Shown here: one piece after another, positions 1-8,070 of the stretch
How the letters are laid out: each line of letters begins with the position of its first letter
How positions within the stretch are numbered: position 1 is the first letter of the stretch
Virus record (IMG/VR): IMGVR_UViG_3300040801_002547
Coordinates: 1 to 24,051 of that record
Direction: 5' to 3' (one strand)
DNA length: 24,051 nucleotides
Source: a virus
Program-made: the position numbers and the translations under genes
Notes under the pieces: generated by a model
Seen by the model: only the letters and a program-made list of their open reading frames with translations
The model's database searches: none
What the model was told of the DNA's origin: nothing

Positions 1-1069
1 TAGGGGGTGCTGCAAATACAACTGACTGATTATGAAACGCAATAGAGATGTTATGATCGTCAGCCAACAATAATTGCGCACCATTTGGAATCGCTGCTGA
101 AATGTTTTGGCGTGCGCCAGATATCACAATAGAAGGATTAACAGGAATAATCGCATTCCCTGCACCATCGGATATGACATCATCAGTAACGACAAATTGA
201 GCACGTTGTTGTAATGGCTCATAAGTTAACGGATTAACCATGAACACACCCGCACTGTCATCAATTTCGATGCTGTCACCTTCTCTGAAAACAAGACTTG
301 ATGCAACAACGCCAGATACTTCAATAGTATTTCCTGAAACAATCGGGCCATTGGTTACTGTACCGCCTAACTTAAATCCAGTTGGAGGCGCGCCCCCTGC
401 TTCCCCATCACCTGCAATTTGACGTGTCAAGAAATTTGTCTTGAAAAAGTCAAATCCAGATAAATGACCAATAAACCCATCCATCAAAGCGCCTCTATTG
501 ACAGTCATATTGAAACTATCTTTTAAGTCACTGGAAAGATTCGCTGATACTCTGGGTGCGTTTGAAAAATAACGGTTGCCGTCTTCAGGGATACCAAGCT
601 CTGTCATATATGCATCAGCAAGTAAAACAGTGTCAAAATCAACAGGAACACCCGGTGTGCCCACTGCTTGATAGGTTTGCTTTTGAAAGTTTTCAGTTGC
701 AATGAATTTTTCAACGTCATTCGCCAGTGCTTTAGCACGTGGGTTAAGCATCATATCAAGATAGGGCTTATCGCGTGCTCTATCAAAAGTTAATTCTAAA
801 CCTGAAAACTCAACCATGGTATGAAATTGAGTATCAACAGTTAGAGGACGAATGACCTGGACACGCGCTTCAGCAGTAGCAGAGGCACCGCGACCTGATT
901 TATATCGCTCTTCAAGTCTATAGTTTAATGTTTGCCCTGTTGCATATTTAAGATTTTTGAAATCCCCTTCAAGATTTCTGTTAGCAACTTTAGCAAATGA
1001 TAAATAGTTGACGTATCGAATAAATACTTCATTCAATACATAATCGGTAGTTCTAAAAACGTTACTCAT
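1..1069 (-). CDS. P22-type major capsid (coat) protein, 3'-truncated by window edge
   Basis: The frame opens at an ATG at 1069 (MSNVFRTTDYVLNE) behind a TTGGAG ribosome site and stays open for 356 codons to the window edge, so the C-terminus is missing. It builds the icosahedral shell together with the scaffold protein encoded just upstream. Order and content fit the P22 gp5-like coat family: an early segment describing an ordered N-arm (FAKVANRNLEGDF), a Thr/Asp/Arg-rich beta region (residues about 60-100), then the long helix-like stretch LNPRAKALANDVEKFIATENF typical of the spine helix of HK97-fold coats. A Gly/Val/Thr-rich segment follows (around residues 230-275) where P22 carries its insertion domain. 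The family call rests on recognised pattern plus its position after terminase, portal and scaffold, not on a search. Confidence 0.85.
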   Translation of the reverse strand, partial: MSNVFRTTDYVLNEVFIRYVNYLSFAKVANRNLEGDFKNLKYATGQTLNYRLEERYKSGRGASATAEARVQVIRPLTVDTQFHTMVEFSGLELTFDRARDKPYLDMMLNPRAKALANDVEKFIATENFQKQTYQAVGTPGVPVDFDTVLLADAYMTELGIPEDGNRYFSNAPRVSANLSSDLKDSFNMTVNRGALMDGFIGHLSGFDFFKTNFLTRQIAGDGEAGGAPPTGFKLGGTVTNGPIVSGNTIEVSGVVASSLVFREGDSIEIDDSAGVFMVNPLTYEPLQQRAQFVVTDDVISDGAGNAIIPVNPSIVISGARQNISAAIPNGAQLLLADDHNISIAFHNQSVVFAAPP

Positions 1070-1108
1070 GGCTTACGCTCCAATAAAGTTAATCATTAAT
1101 TTTATTGT

Positions 1109-1198
1109 CACGCGGGAGACTGTATACACGCGATTTTAAGATGGGTGCGGAATCCATACACGCAGTGAAAAAATATGGGAGCGGAAACCCTTACACGC
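1109..1198. repeat. Three imperfect direct repeats upstream of the coat gene
   Basis: Read on the minus strand, three copies begin with GCGTGTA. They start at 1198, 1163 and 1131, giving steps of 35 and 32 bp. The first two share a second block, TCCGC(T/A)CCCAT, so each is a 23-24 bp unit (1175-1198 and 1141-1163). The third (1109-1131) is degenerate, keeping GCGTGTA and CTCCCGCG. They fill most of the noncoding gap between the scaffold terminator and the coat ribosome site. A binding site for a regulator of coat transcription is the natural reading, but no good sigma70 -35/-10 pair is seen with them. Confidence 0.6.
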
Positions 1199-1224
1199 TT
1201 TTTTATAATAATAGCACATTTTAG

Positions 1225-1252
1225 ATAAAACAAAAGCCGCTATAAAGCGGCT
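1225..1252 (-). terminator. Rho-independent terminator after the scaffold gene
   Basis: A perfect 6-bp stem, AGCCGC/GCGGCT (1235-1240 and 1247-1252), encloses a 6-nt loop. On the minus strand it is followed by a T-rich tract (TTTGTTTTATC). It sits 36 bp after the scaffold stop codon and before the coat gene, so it would cut transcription between scaffold and coat unless read through. Confidence 0.8.
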
Positions 1253-1287
1253 CATGCTAGATAATAATAAAATAAGGAAGGATCACA

Positions 1288-2154
1288 TTAACGATTATGA
1301 CTAAACTTTTGCTTTGCGTCAAGCATAATTAAATCATCAATATTTCGCGACTCATCCGATCTATCGGACATGTCACCCGTTACACGCGAAATGGGCTTAG
1401 GTGCTTTGCTAGTCGGTTTTGATTTTTTCATGCGCTCCTCAAGCCTGCCGATTTCTGTCATCTGCTGATATGGATCGGAAAGCTTTGATATTCTATCCAG
1501 TTCAGCACTATGATTTTTTGCAGCTGCATAAAAAAACGCGGCGGGGTCACGCATGGAACGACTCGCTAAAACCATCGGATCGGTAAGCTGTTTATTTCCC
1601 ACCACTTCTATAAAATCATCAAATCTTTGCATGCCTTGAGAAAATTTTTGTTCATAATCCTGCATCGCCGCCTGTTCACGCTGCATTTGCTGCTCTTGTG
1701 CTTGACGTTGTTTTTCTTGTTGCTCTTCTTGTGTAATTTCTTTATAAGTATGAGCAATAAAATCTTTGAGTTGCTGTTGCCAATTACCTTCAGCATTCCT
1801 GTCATATTCAAAGCCCGCCTGCTCAGCTTGTTGTTTTTGCTCTTGAGTAGGCTTGTTACGCTCCATCCGATCCATGCGCTCACGAACAGCACGATTAATA
1901 CGCTCGTTTACTTCATCTTCAGTGTATGTTTTCGGCTCTTGTTTTTTGATGGGGTTGCCGTACTCATCACTATCACCATCGTCATTGTCATTTTCTGGCT
2001 CAGGCTCAGACTCAGACTCAGGTGCACTTTTAGGCTCTGGGGATTCTGGTGCTTCAGGTTCAGGATCAGGGGCACGCTCAGTCTCAGGCTTATGCTCTGG
2101 CTCTGGTTGCGAATCTGGATTAAGTAATAACTCATCTATTGATTGTAGTGTCAT
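1288..2154 (-). CDS. Capsid scaffolding protein
   Basis: This 288-residue protein should guide coat assembly into procapsids and then leave or be recycled. It is very hydrophilic. Residues about 15-60 are an acidic, low-complexity Pro-Glu-Ser tract (PEPE, SESEPE) coded by repeats of a CTCAGG/CTCAGA-like hexamer. A charged helix (EDEVNERINRAVRERMDRMER) follows, then a Gln-rich coiled coil at about 130-170, and a basic C-terminal end (MLDAKQKFSHNR) where P22 scaffold binds coat. Length is close to P22 gp8 (about 300). It lies between portal and coat, as expected. The ATG at 2154 has an AAGGACG ribosome site. Sequence similarity in scaffolds is low, so the call leans on position and composition. 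Confidence 0.8.
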   Translation of the reverse strand: MTLQSIDELLLNPDSQPEPEHKPETERAPDPEPEAPESPEPKSAPESESEPEPENDNDDGDSDEYGNPIKKQEPKTYTEDEVNERINRAVRERMDRMERNKPTQEQKQQAEQAGFEYDRNAEGNWQQQLKDFIAHTYKEITQEEQQEKQRQAQEQQMQREQAAMQDYEQKFSQGMQRFDDFIEVVGNKQLTDPMVLASRSMRDPAAFFYAAAKNHSAELDRISKLSDPYQQMTEIGRLEERMKKSKPTSKAPKPISRVTGDMSDRSDESRNIDDLIMLDAKQKFSHNR

Positions 2155-2187
2155 TGTTTGCGTCCTTTTGTTGTTTTAAATATACTA

Positions 2188-4233
2188 TCATTTCAAATGC
2201 GTTAATATATCGACCAGATTCTTGCTATGCGCAATTTCTCTGTCAGTTCTTGTTTTATTCATTTCAGCCTCATAGCGCATCGTCTGTGTTTCAACATCAA
2301 CGCCCATTTGTACCCGTTCATTTTCAAGTTCAGCCATTTCCATTTCCATATCATGCTGCATCTTAGCGTATTTCAATTGAAGTTCAGCTTTCTTTAACTG
2401 TAATTCTTGCGCTTGCAATTGCTGTTGCTGCTCTTGTGCAATTTGCTGAGGATCGGGTTGCTGCTCTTTTTGCTCGATTGGCTTACCTGTTTTACCTGCT
2501 TGAATAATTTCAGGCGGTACAAGCGTTTTAAGTCTATTTTTAATTTCTATATTATTAGATAATGGCAGATTATCAGCATACAAATCAGCAATGATGTTAA
2601 ATAATTGAGGATTAGCCTGCATCACCATTTGCAGCGATTCCATGGCTTGTTGCTTTTGACCCTCAAAACTTGCACCCGGCATCAACTTAACTTGGAAACT
2701 GCCTTTCGTGATATCATTCTCAACCATTTGCCCATATTCATCCATTTGCCGATTGATAACAATTTCTTGCAATCCCTCATCAGGCATCATCAATTTAAGT
2801 ACGCGCTCGGTATCATACACCCTCGGAATCATCTCGTTAATAATCATGCCACCCGCTGCAATGGCGCGATTGATTGACGTAAAGACAGGATAAGTTGTAT
2901 AGCTCCCCTGCCGTGTTCTTGCGTCAACCGCAGCGCCTGACACTTCCTGACCTTGTTGACCAAGCCTTGCTGCATACAGTCCAGTGCTTGTGTAAATGTC
3001 ATTCATTGCTCGTTCATATTGCGTTAACAATGATTGTGACAACTCTGGCGGCCTTAATTGCTGTGGAATCTGTCCAGAATCCACCTCATCATAAAATAAT
3101 GCCCCATTAATTGAACCGGGATCGCGCCAAATCTGTTGAGTATCCGGTGCGCGTGCGTTGCCACGCGGCATGATGAATTGATCCCACCTGGACACTTTAA
3201 GCATATAAGCCGATTGCGTACCCAAATAGTTAAGATATCTCTGAGAATCAAGCGCATCTTGAAAGAACGATTTACAAACCTGTTTACCTGATTTGTCATA
3301 ATATGAATTCTGATCGACAAAAACAACGGGCAACAAATCAGAAGGAAACTCACCATCATCAACAATGTAATCGCCAATAATTCGATAATGTTTTACTTTA
3401 AATCTATCCAGCGAACGTGAGTCTTCAATCCGAACCGGCATACCGTTATATATGTAATAATTACCCAGCTCTTCATCTTCTATTAACTCCATTTCTAACT
3501 CATCAAACTCTTTTTGAGTTAGCGTGTCGCCCGTTGATAGTTGTATCAATGTCTCTTTGTAATATTCGCGTTTATAATAATCAAAAACAGTAATCGCATC
3601 ATCATCAGCAAAGTTTAAATTTTCATATTCTGACGGCATGTTTTCAGTTTGTTCATCAACTTTTTTACCGTAAAGCGCGCGCACTTTCTTACGTGACATG
3701 CGCTCACTGGTTCCCGCAAACATACCATCGATTTTAGAATCATCAGCTGCTGATGCATCCCAAAAACAGCGCGTTGGATCTTTAACAGAATGCATTGTAA
3801 TTTCTTGATCGAAACTTCTATCATTTGCATAACGGGTTGAAAATGAGTAAGCACCAAAACCACCAATAATCGCCTGTTTCGCAGCATTTTGATATACACG
3901 TTTAGCATCGCTACCCAGCGCAATATCTTTAACTAAAACCGCGCGAATGTTAGCAACCTGCTCACTGCATGAACTGCTCGGAACAACTTCCAGCTGTGGC
4001 GTATTTTGCTGCTGTTCACCCAACAAACTATTAGCAAGCGGTGCCAGCTTATTGAACACTAAGGCTTGTTTTTTATAAGTCGCAAGCAATTGAACCTCGT
4101 CATCAGTCCACATTTGACCCATGACGAACTCAGTAAAAAAATGGTAATTATCTATGTTGCGCTTGAAATAACCGCGCCACGCTTCATAATTTTTTCGGCA
4201 CTCACTTGCTAGTTTTTCGTCACGTTTAGCCAT
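2188..4233 (-). CDS. Portal protein, P22 gp1-like
   Basis: A 681-residue portal (P22 gp1 is about 725), the dodecameric ring through which DNA is packaged and ejected. The N-terminus (MAKRDEKLASECRKNYEAW) is helical and followed by a WTDDEVQ segment and the NKLAPLANSLLGEQQQN stretch typical of this family (NR/NKI...VNxxxGxxxQN). The central part contains the RxxDPxxCFWDASA-like motif (KDPTRCFWDASAADDS) and a wing/stem region with SGAAVDAR at about 450. The last 110 residues are a Gln/Glu-rich coiled coil, which in P22 forms the barrel inside the head. It lies 33 bp upstream of the scaffold gene and 34 bp after the large terminase gene, so it is part of the same operon. Start ATG at 4233 with a short AGGA site. 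Confidence 0.9.
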   Translation of the reverse strand: MAKRDEKLASECRKNYEAWRGYFKRNIDNYHFFTEFVMGQMWTDDEVQLLATYKKQALVFNKLAPLANSLLGEQQQNTPQLEVVPSSSCSEQVANIRAVLVKDIALGSDAKRVYQNAAKQAIIGGFGAYSFSTRYANDRSFDQEITMHSVKDPTRCFWDASAADDSKIDGMFAGTSERMSRKKVRALYGKKVDEQTENMPSEYENLNFADDDAITVFDYYKREYYKETLIQLSTGDTLTQKEFDELEMELIEDEELGNYYIYNGMPVRIEDSRSLDRFKVKHYRIIGDYIVDDGEFPSDLLPVVFVDQNSYYDKSGKQVCKSFFQDALDSQRYLNYLGTQSAYMLKVSRWDQFIMPRGNARAPDTQQIWRDPGSINGALFYDEVDSGQIPQQLRPPELSQSLLTQYERAMNDIYTSTGLYAARLGQQGQEVSGAAVDARTRQGSYTTYPVFTSINRAIAAGGMIINEMIPRVYDTERVLKLMMPDEGLQEIVINRQMDEYGQMVENDITKGSFQVKLMPGASFEGQKQQAMESLQMVMQANPQLFNIIADLYADNLPLSNNIEIKNRLKTLVPPEIIQAGKTGKPIEQKEQQPDPQQIAQEQQQQLQAQELQLKKAELQLKYAKMQHDMEMEMAELENERVQMGVDVETQTMRYEAEMNKTRTDREIAHSKNLVDILTHLK

Positions 4234-4267
4234 TTTTGAAATCCTGTTTTCTCAGTATCTATATATA

Positions 4268-6850
4268 TTAAGTGAAACCCGTTCTTGCAGCAACAGGCGC
4301 AGTATTCACGGGAATTTGATTTTGTGTGATTTGTGCGCCAAACGAAAATGTTAACGCTAAACTATCAGCGCAATCAGGTGAACGAATATTGCGCTTCTTA
4401 GCATCTTCTTTTGACTCAATCAACAACTGACCTGTACTTTTATATTTATAACTCAAGCCACATAAATCAGATTGCAAGTCTTCACTATCCGGTATATCAA
4501 CACCTAAATCATTCAAAAACCAGTCGCGCATCGTTGCCCATATTTCTGCCCGTGTATTTGCATAGCGTTCAGTGTCGCGCGGCTTCTTAGCAACGTTGAC
4601 ACCAACTACAACATGTTGGTAACCCATTTCATGAAGTCTATCAACAACGCCAGCCCCAATGCCAATGGAGTCAATAAACACTTTTTGCGGCGACTCTTTG
4701 TCGATAATCATTTTAACTTTTCCGGCTAACTCCATAGTATCAATACCCTGCCACGTCTGTAAGTCAAACGCTTTTCGCCCACGTCTTCTAATGATTGCGC
4801 TTCTATCTGTTCCTGATCGGGCAGGATCGACACCGATTACTAACCCCGCATCCGTTTCAACAGTGTTTGCCCGCGCACGCTCAACCGCTTGTTTATTGAT
4901 AAAGCTATCAGTAATTGAATTAAGAAAAGCGTCGTCATCAGTGCAATTGTGAACCAATATACCTTGCGCATCAAAAACATGATTTTCATTATCTATAGTT
5001 AAGTCATAAACATACTGCATTCCATTTTCTTTTATCTGTACAACCTTATCTTTAAATTCAATGTTGTTTGCTTTCCTTCCAACATTTTCTTGAGTATTCC
5101 ATGTATTAACTCTTGATTGTTTTCTATAACTTATAAATCCTATTTCATCCATGAATTTAATTGCTTCATTCTTTCTAAGAGCTAATTCATTGCCCGTATA
5201 AGTATGTTTATCATTACCTGCAATTTTTTGTGCATGTGTTCTTTTACAAGTTATTCCAAACCCCAAAAGCAACAACTGTATATCTTTTGCAAAACATTCA
5301 TACTTTGAAAAAAATTTAACCGTTGGATATTTTTTTCCTACAAAACCATCCGCATCAAATAATCCGGATAAAAAACTTTTAATCACATTTTTTGGACTTT
5401 TCCAAATGCAATCAGGAACACATACTTTTCTTTTTGTGTAATTTTTTTTAGTATGATCAACTATCTCGATAATACCTAGTTGTAAAAATATTTCTTTTAA
5501 ATTTATAGATCCGCATCTTAATTCTGTTCCATTGTTAGAAATTTTTCTTTCTATTAATTGCAAACCAAAAAGCTTATGAGTTAAATTTCTAACTTTTTTT
5601 ATTGAATTAATATCATTTTTAGTAAATGCAAAAGATAAAACATTTCCACTGTAACTGCCATCACCCATAAAATAACCTAAAAATAATCCTAATTCTTCTG
5701 TTATTTGAATTTTAAGATCTAAACATGGAAATGTTTTTAATTTTACAGTATGTTGTTTTTTTGAAAAATTAGGAATGGATAAATCTATAAAACTATTAAT
5801 AGATTTTGACGCTTCAACAAAATTATTGTTTGTTGAAATTCTATGATCTAAAGTACATTTTAAAGTATAACCCATATATGTTTGAAGTTCTATTGTCTGT
5901 TTATAACCAGACATCCAAGCTTTTTTTATACAACCGGTATTTGCAGACATACCGGCTTTAACTTCACAAATTGGCAAAATACCTGAGTCTGTACCTACAC
6001 GCTGGTCACCCACAATACACGGGTATTCTTGTGAGAAACTTCTGGCTTTCTGATCGTCATCACCATCCATATCTGAAAGCTTAATTCTACGCCATGCCAA
6101 ATGCTTTGTTGTTAAGCCATTGGCACCATATAACTGTAACCACGTCTGTTCCTCAAGCGTCGGCACAAAGCCATCATCATTCGCTGTGTATTCATCTTGC
6201 CAAAACCATGGCACAAATATAGCTTGCCAGTGCGATTGCCCTGACTTTGCAGCTTGCCAGTCTCGATAAAAGTCATTTGTTACGCCGTTAGCTGTCGACT
6301 CTTTTATCTTTTCAGTGCCCTCGATGTCAGCAACCGTGTTTTCAAGACCTTTTTTAATGTCAGCAGTGTTTTGATAAAAAGCATATTCTGATAAGTGTAG
6401 CAGCTGGTTTGTTTGCGAGCGACCAACGTCACCGCTTCCAGCCGTACCCACACGATAGCCTGACTCTAACGGCTTGCCAAACGTTAAGCGATTGTGACTG
6501 TCTTGTGTCGCTTTCGGAGCAAGCCCATCGGGCAAATTCTTGTAATAGCGTTTTGTGATATCAAACAAGTTGCGCGTTGCGTCGCTGTGATGCGTTAAGA
6601 TAAAAGCTTGTGTGCCTGGCTTAGTTAAAACTTGATGTAAAAAGCGAGATTGTACATAAGTTGAACATCCTTGTTGCCTTCCTTTCAGAATCAGCGCCCT
6701 AACCATGCCCGTTGCTTTGCGCTGTTCTTCAAGTCTCTGATGGATATACAATTGAGCGCGATTAAGCTTAAACGGCACTAATCGACCGGACTTGTCAGCG
6801 ATATGATAAAAAGAAGGGGCAAATTGAAGTAAGTCCAAAACGTCAATCAT
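4268..6850 (-). CDS. Terminase large subunit interrupted by an intein
   Basis: This protein of 860 residues is predicted to splice to 502, close to P22 gp2 (499). N-extein (residues 1-277) is the packaging ATPase, with the P-loop-like LKGRQQGCST (55-64), a Walker-B-like LLHLSE (150-155) and the coupling motif STANG (185-189). C-extein (636-860) is the RNase-H-like nuclease, with VIGVDPARSGTD (671-682), KVFIDSIGIG (723-732) and SPDCADSLAL (824-833) supplying the acidic metal ligands. The intein breaks the conserved QEYP/C junction and Cys636 is the +1 residue. The start overlaps the small terminase stop by 8 bp, implying translational coupling. Without splicing the two enzyme domains would be separated by 358 residues, so packaging probably depends on splicing. 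Confidence 0.95.
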   Translation of the reverse strand: MIDVLDLLQFAPSFYHIADKSGRLVPFKLNRAQLYIHQRLEEQRKATGMVRALILKGRQQGCSTYVQSRFLHQVLTKPGTQAFILTHHSDATRNLFDITKRYYKNLPDGLAPKATQDSHNRLTFGKPLESGYRVGTAGSGDVGRSQTNQLLHLSEYAFYQNTADIKKGLENTVADIEGTEKIKESTANGVTNDFYRDWQAAKSGQSHWQAIFVPWFWQDEYTANDDGFVPTLEEQTWLQLYGANGLTTKHLAWRRIKLSDMDGDDDQKARSFSQEYPCIVGDQRVGTDSGILPICEVKAGMSANTGCIKKAWMSGYKQTIELQTYMGYTLKCTLDHRISTNNNFVEASKSINSFIDLSIPNFSKKQHTVKLKTFPCLDLKIQITEELGLFLGYFMGDGSYSGNVLSFAFTKNDINSIKKVRNLTHKLFGLQLIERKISNNGTELRCGSINLKEIFLQLGIIEIVDHTKKNYTKRKVCVPDCIWKSPKNVIKSFLSGLFDADGFVGKKYPTVKFFSKYECFAKDIQLLLLGFGITCKRTHAQKIAGNDKHTYTGNELALRKNEAIKFMDEIGFISYRKQSRVNTWNTQENVGRKANNIEFKDKVVQIKENGMQYVYDLTIDNENHVFDAQGILVHNCTDDDAFLNSITDSFINKQAVERARANTVETDAGLVIGVDPARSGTDRSAIIRRRGRKAFDLQTWQGIDTMELAGKVKMIIDKESPQKVFIDSIGIGAGVVDRLHEMGYQHVVVGVNVAKKPRDTERYANTRAEIWATMRDWFLNDLGVDIPDSEDLQSDLCGLSYKYKSTGQLLIESKEDAKKRNIRSPDCADSLALTFSFGAQITQNQIPVNTAPVAARTGFT
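4946..6019 (-). other. Intein with LAGLIDADG homing endonuclease inside terminase
   Basis: This in-frame element covers precursor residues 278-635 (358 residues). Splice block A begins with Cys278 (CIVGDQRVGTDSG). Block B has TLDH (333-336). Block F/G is HVFDAQGILVHN followed by Cys636, giving the standard terminal His-Asn/Cys. Between them lie two dodecapeptide motifs, LGYFMGDGS (391-399, Asp397) and LSGLFDADG (494-502, Asp501), of a LAGLIDADG endonuclease. All key splice and nuclease residues are present, so both activities look intact. DNA of the intein is visibly more AT-rich than the flanking extein; for example 5401-5460 has about 27% G+C against about 55% at 6421-6480. This supports recent arrival. 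Confidence 0.95.
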
Positions 6851-7301
6851 TTTTTTTGATTGTTATATCACCGTTAAGGATTTTTTCTAAAACAGAATTT
6901 TGTGATGACTGCTCATCAGCGTCAGGCTTGTTGTAAATTTTGGGCGCTAATTTTGTAGCCATCCATTTTCGCGTATCAATTCGAAGCTTTGCACGTTGAA
7001 CAAATTCAATATCACAAATTTCATCGCCGTCTTTGCTAAGCTTCATATCACGCGAAGAATCATCAGCAATATCAATGCATTCTTCTGCTAAAAGCTCGGC
7101 CTGGAAACGCTTTGCTTCCATGTAGCGTTCCGAAAAGACAGAATTTTTAAAACGCCAGTTATTAATTGTGTCAGCAGCGGGCAAGTCTGGATACATGCGA
7201 ATTAATGCACGTATCCCCACCGGATGAGTAGCAATCAACTCACAAATGCGCTCACCAAGCTCATCTGTATAAATTGTTGGACGACCACTAACCTTGCTCA
7301 T
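6843..7301 (-). CDS. Terminase small subunit, Sf6-like
   Basis: This 152-residue protein should recognise the packaging start site and load the large terminase. The pattern GRPTIYTDELGERICELIATHP, then DTINNWRF, a helical FSERYMEAKRFQAELLAEECIDIADD, and finally RAKLRIDTRKWMATKLAPKIY matches the helix-turn-helix and oligomerisation core of the Sf6 gp1-type small terminase family (Sf6 gp1 is 140 residues). The C-terminal tail (after about 130) is polar and would contact the large subunit. It starts 2 bp after the preceding small gene, with AGGGTAAG as ribosome site, and its TGA overlaps the large terminase ATG. Confidence 0.9.
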   Translation of the reverse strand: MSKVSGRPTIYTDELGERICELIATHPVGIRALIRMYPDLPAADTINNWRFKNSVFSERYMEAKRFQAELLAEECIDIADDSSRDMKLSKDGDEICDIEFVQRAKLRIDTRKWMATKLAPKIYNKPDADEQSSQNSVLEKILNGDITIKKND

Positions 7302-7303
7302 AA

Positions 7304-7489
7304 TTACTTACCCTGAACATCACGTTTAGCAGCTTTCATGCTACTAGGGCATTTATGATTCGCTCTGTCAGACATATCATGGCGGCCTGTCATTTTATTC
7401 TGCTCACGTACCATTTTTGAATGAAAACTATCTGCTTGATAGTGACCAGCAGCCAAACCCTCATCATACGCAGCTTTTAATTTGTCCAT
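7304..7489 (-). CDS. Small hypothetical protein upstream of terminase
   Basis: This 61-residue basic protein of unknown function begins MDKLKAAYDEGLAAGHYQA and ends with a Lys/Arg-rich tail (MKAAKRDVQGK). No known fold is recognised. Two Cys/His residues (HKC) do not make a clear metal site. The start has a good AAAGGAG ribosome site at the right distance, and only 2 bp separate it from the small terminase gene, so it is co-transcribed with packaging genes. A role in packaging or head assembly is possible but only by location. Confidence 0.7.
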   Translation of the reverse strand: MDKLKAAYDEGLAAGHYQADSFHSKMVREQNKMTGRHDMSDRANHKCPSSMKAAKRDVQGK

Positions 7490-7593
7490 CCTAGAGACTC
7501 CTTTAATTTGATAATTATGTTCATAGTATATGACAAATATTGCTGCAAAGCAAAATCGTTGTCAACATCTGCATCATATGCGCGAAAAGTCAT
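7477..7593 (-). CDS. Possible 38-residue leader gene of the head operon
   Basis: A short frame runs from an ATG at 7593 (MTFRAYDADVDNDFALQQYL) to a TAA at 7477. It overlaps the next gene's start by 13 bp. A GGGGA ribosome-like site lies 5 nt before the ATG. The peptide is acidic at the start and amphipathic at the end. Overlap with the following start would allow translational coupling. No relative is recognised, and a chance frame of this size cannot be excluded. Confidence 0.4.
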   Translation of the reverse strand: MTFRAYDADVDNDFALQQYLSYTMNIIIKLKESLGWTN

Positions 7594-7755
7594 TTTTATC
7601 CCCATTTTCTGTTGATAACTAAGTGGATAACTGTATTTTGAACTGACAGACACTTAATGTCAAAAAAAACTCAATAAACCTATTGCACTATAACCTAAAT
7701 AGTGTATAATGCATTTTGTAACTAACGATAATAAAGAAAATGGGTTTGAACTAAT
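7594..7755. promoter_or_regulatory. Divergent intergenic region between head operon and plus-strand pair
   Basis: This noncoding stretch separates the minus-strand packaging operon from the plus-strand gene pair. It holds the plus-strand promoter described separately, a TGACA/TGTCA inverted repeat (7644-7648 and 7658-7662) and two 9-mers one base away from a DnaA box, TGTTGATAA (7610-7618) and AGTGGATAA (7622-7630). On the minus strand TTGACA (7658-7663) overlaps the inverted repeat, but the matching -10 (CAAAAT after 17 bp) is weak. A head-operon promoter is therefore only suggested. Confidence 0.4.
7683..7710 (+). promoter_or_regulatory. Sigma70 promoter with palindromic operator filling the spacer
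   Basis: TTGCAC (7683-7688) and a perfect TATAAT (7705-7710) are separated by 16 bp. The spacer is almost wholly an inverted repeat, CACTAT-N7-ATAGTG (7686-7704), overlapping the -35 and abutting the -10. A repressor bound there would exclude RNA polymerase. It drives the gene at 7756. The sequence differs from the 15023-centred operator, so a different regulator is expected. Confidence 0.75.
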
Positions 7756-8070
7756 ATGAGAAATTTAAAATATGCAATTGCTGGTGCATTGGAGTCAATT
7801 AACATTGAATCCATTATTGATTTTGGAGCGGATTATTTTGGTAGTTTTGAATTTGATGAAGGGTCTATAGGCTTAAGCGATCCGGATTGGGAATGTTACA
7901 CATGCGGTGAATTGGGGCAACAAATTAATTTAGATATTGAATTACTTAAAAAAAGACTCATTGCAATAGAAGACAATGATGATAATACAGACTTTGAATG
8001 TTTAATTGATGAAATACATGATGAAGTATTAAAGCAGTTTGATTTTAATGAGGTGATGAACAATGAATGA
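7756..8070 (+). CDS. Acidic hypothetical protein, first gene of plus-strand pair
   Basis: This 104-residue, strongly acidic protein (many Asp/Glu, few Lys/Arg) has no recognised domain. It contains a CYTCGELG segment, a possible half of a metal site, and a helical acidic C-terminus (DEIHDEVLKQFDFNEVMNNE). It is transcribed from the promoter at 7683-7710 and overlaps the next gene by 8 bp, so the two are probably made together. The ribosome site before the ATG is weak (GGGT about 12 nt upstream). The acidic character would suit a small binding or DNA-mimic inhibitor, but that is speculation. Confidence 0.75.
   Translation: MRNLKYAIAGALESINIESIIDFGADYFGSFEFDEGSIGLSDPDWECYTCGELGQQINLDIELLKKRLIAIEDNDDNTDFECLIDEIHDEVLKQFDFNEVMNNE

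Noticed and set aside
240-422. 60-residue plus-strand frame inside the coat gene
   Set aside because: It lies opposite a clearly coding coat frame and has no ribosome site.
1109-1198. CRISPR-like array of three 23-bp repeats
   Set aside because: Only three copies, the third degenerate, with spacers of about 10 bp and no cas gene in the window.
1627-2179. Long plus-strand frames opposite the scaffold gene
   Set aside because: They are mirror images of the repetitive Glu/Pro/Ser codons and the Gln-rich coiled coil; no ribosome site, composition not protein-like.
4659-4952. 97-residue plus-strand frame opposite the terminase nuclease domain
   Set aside because: The opposite strand encodes conserved nuclease motifs; the frame is a shadow.
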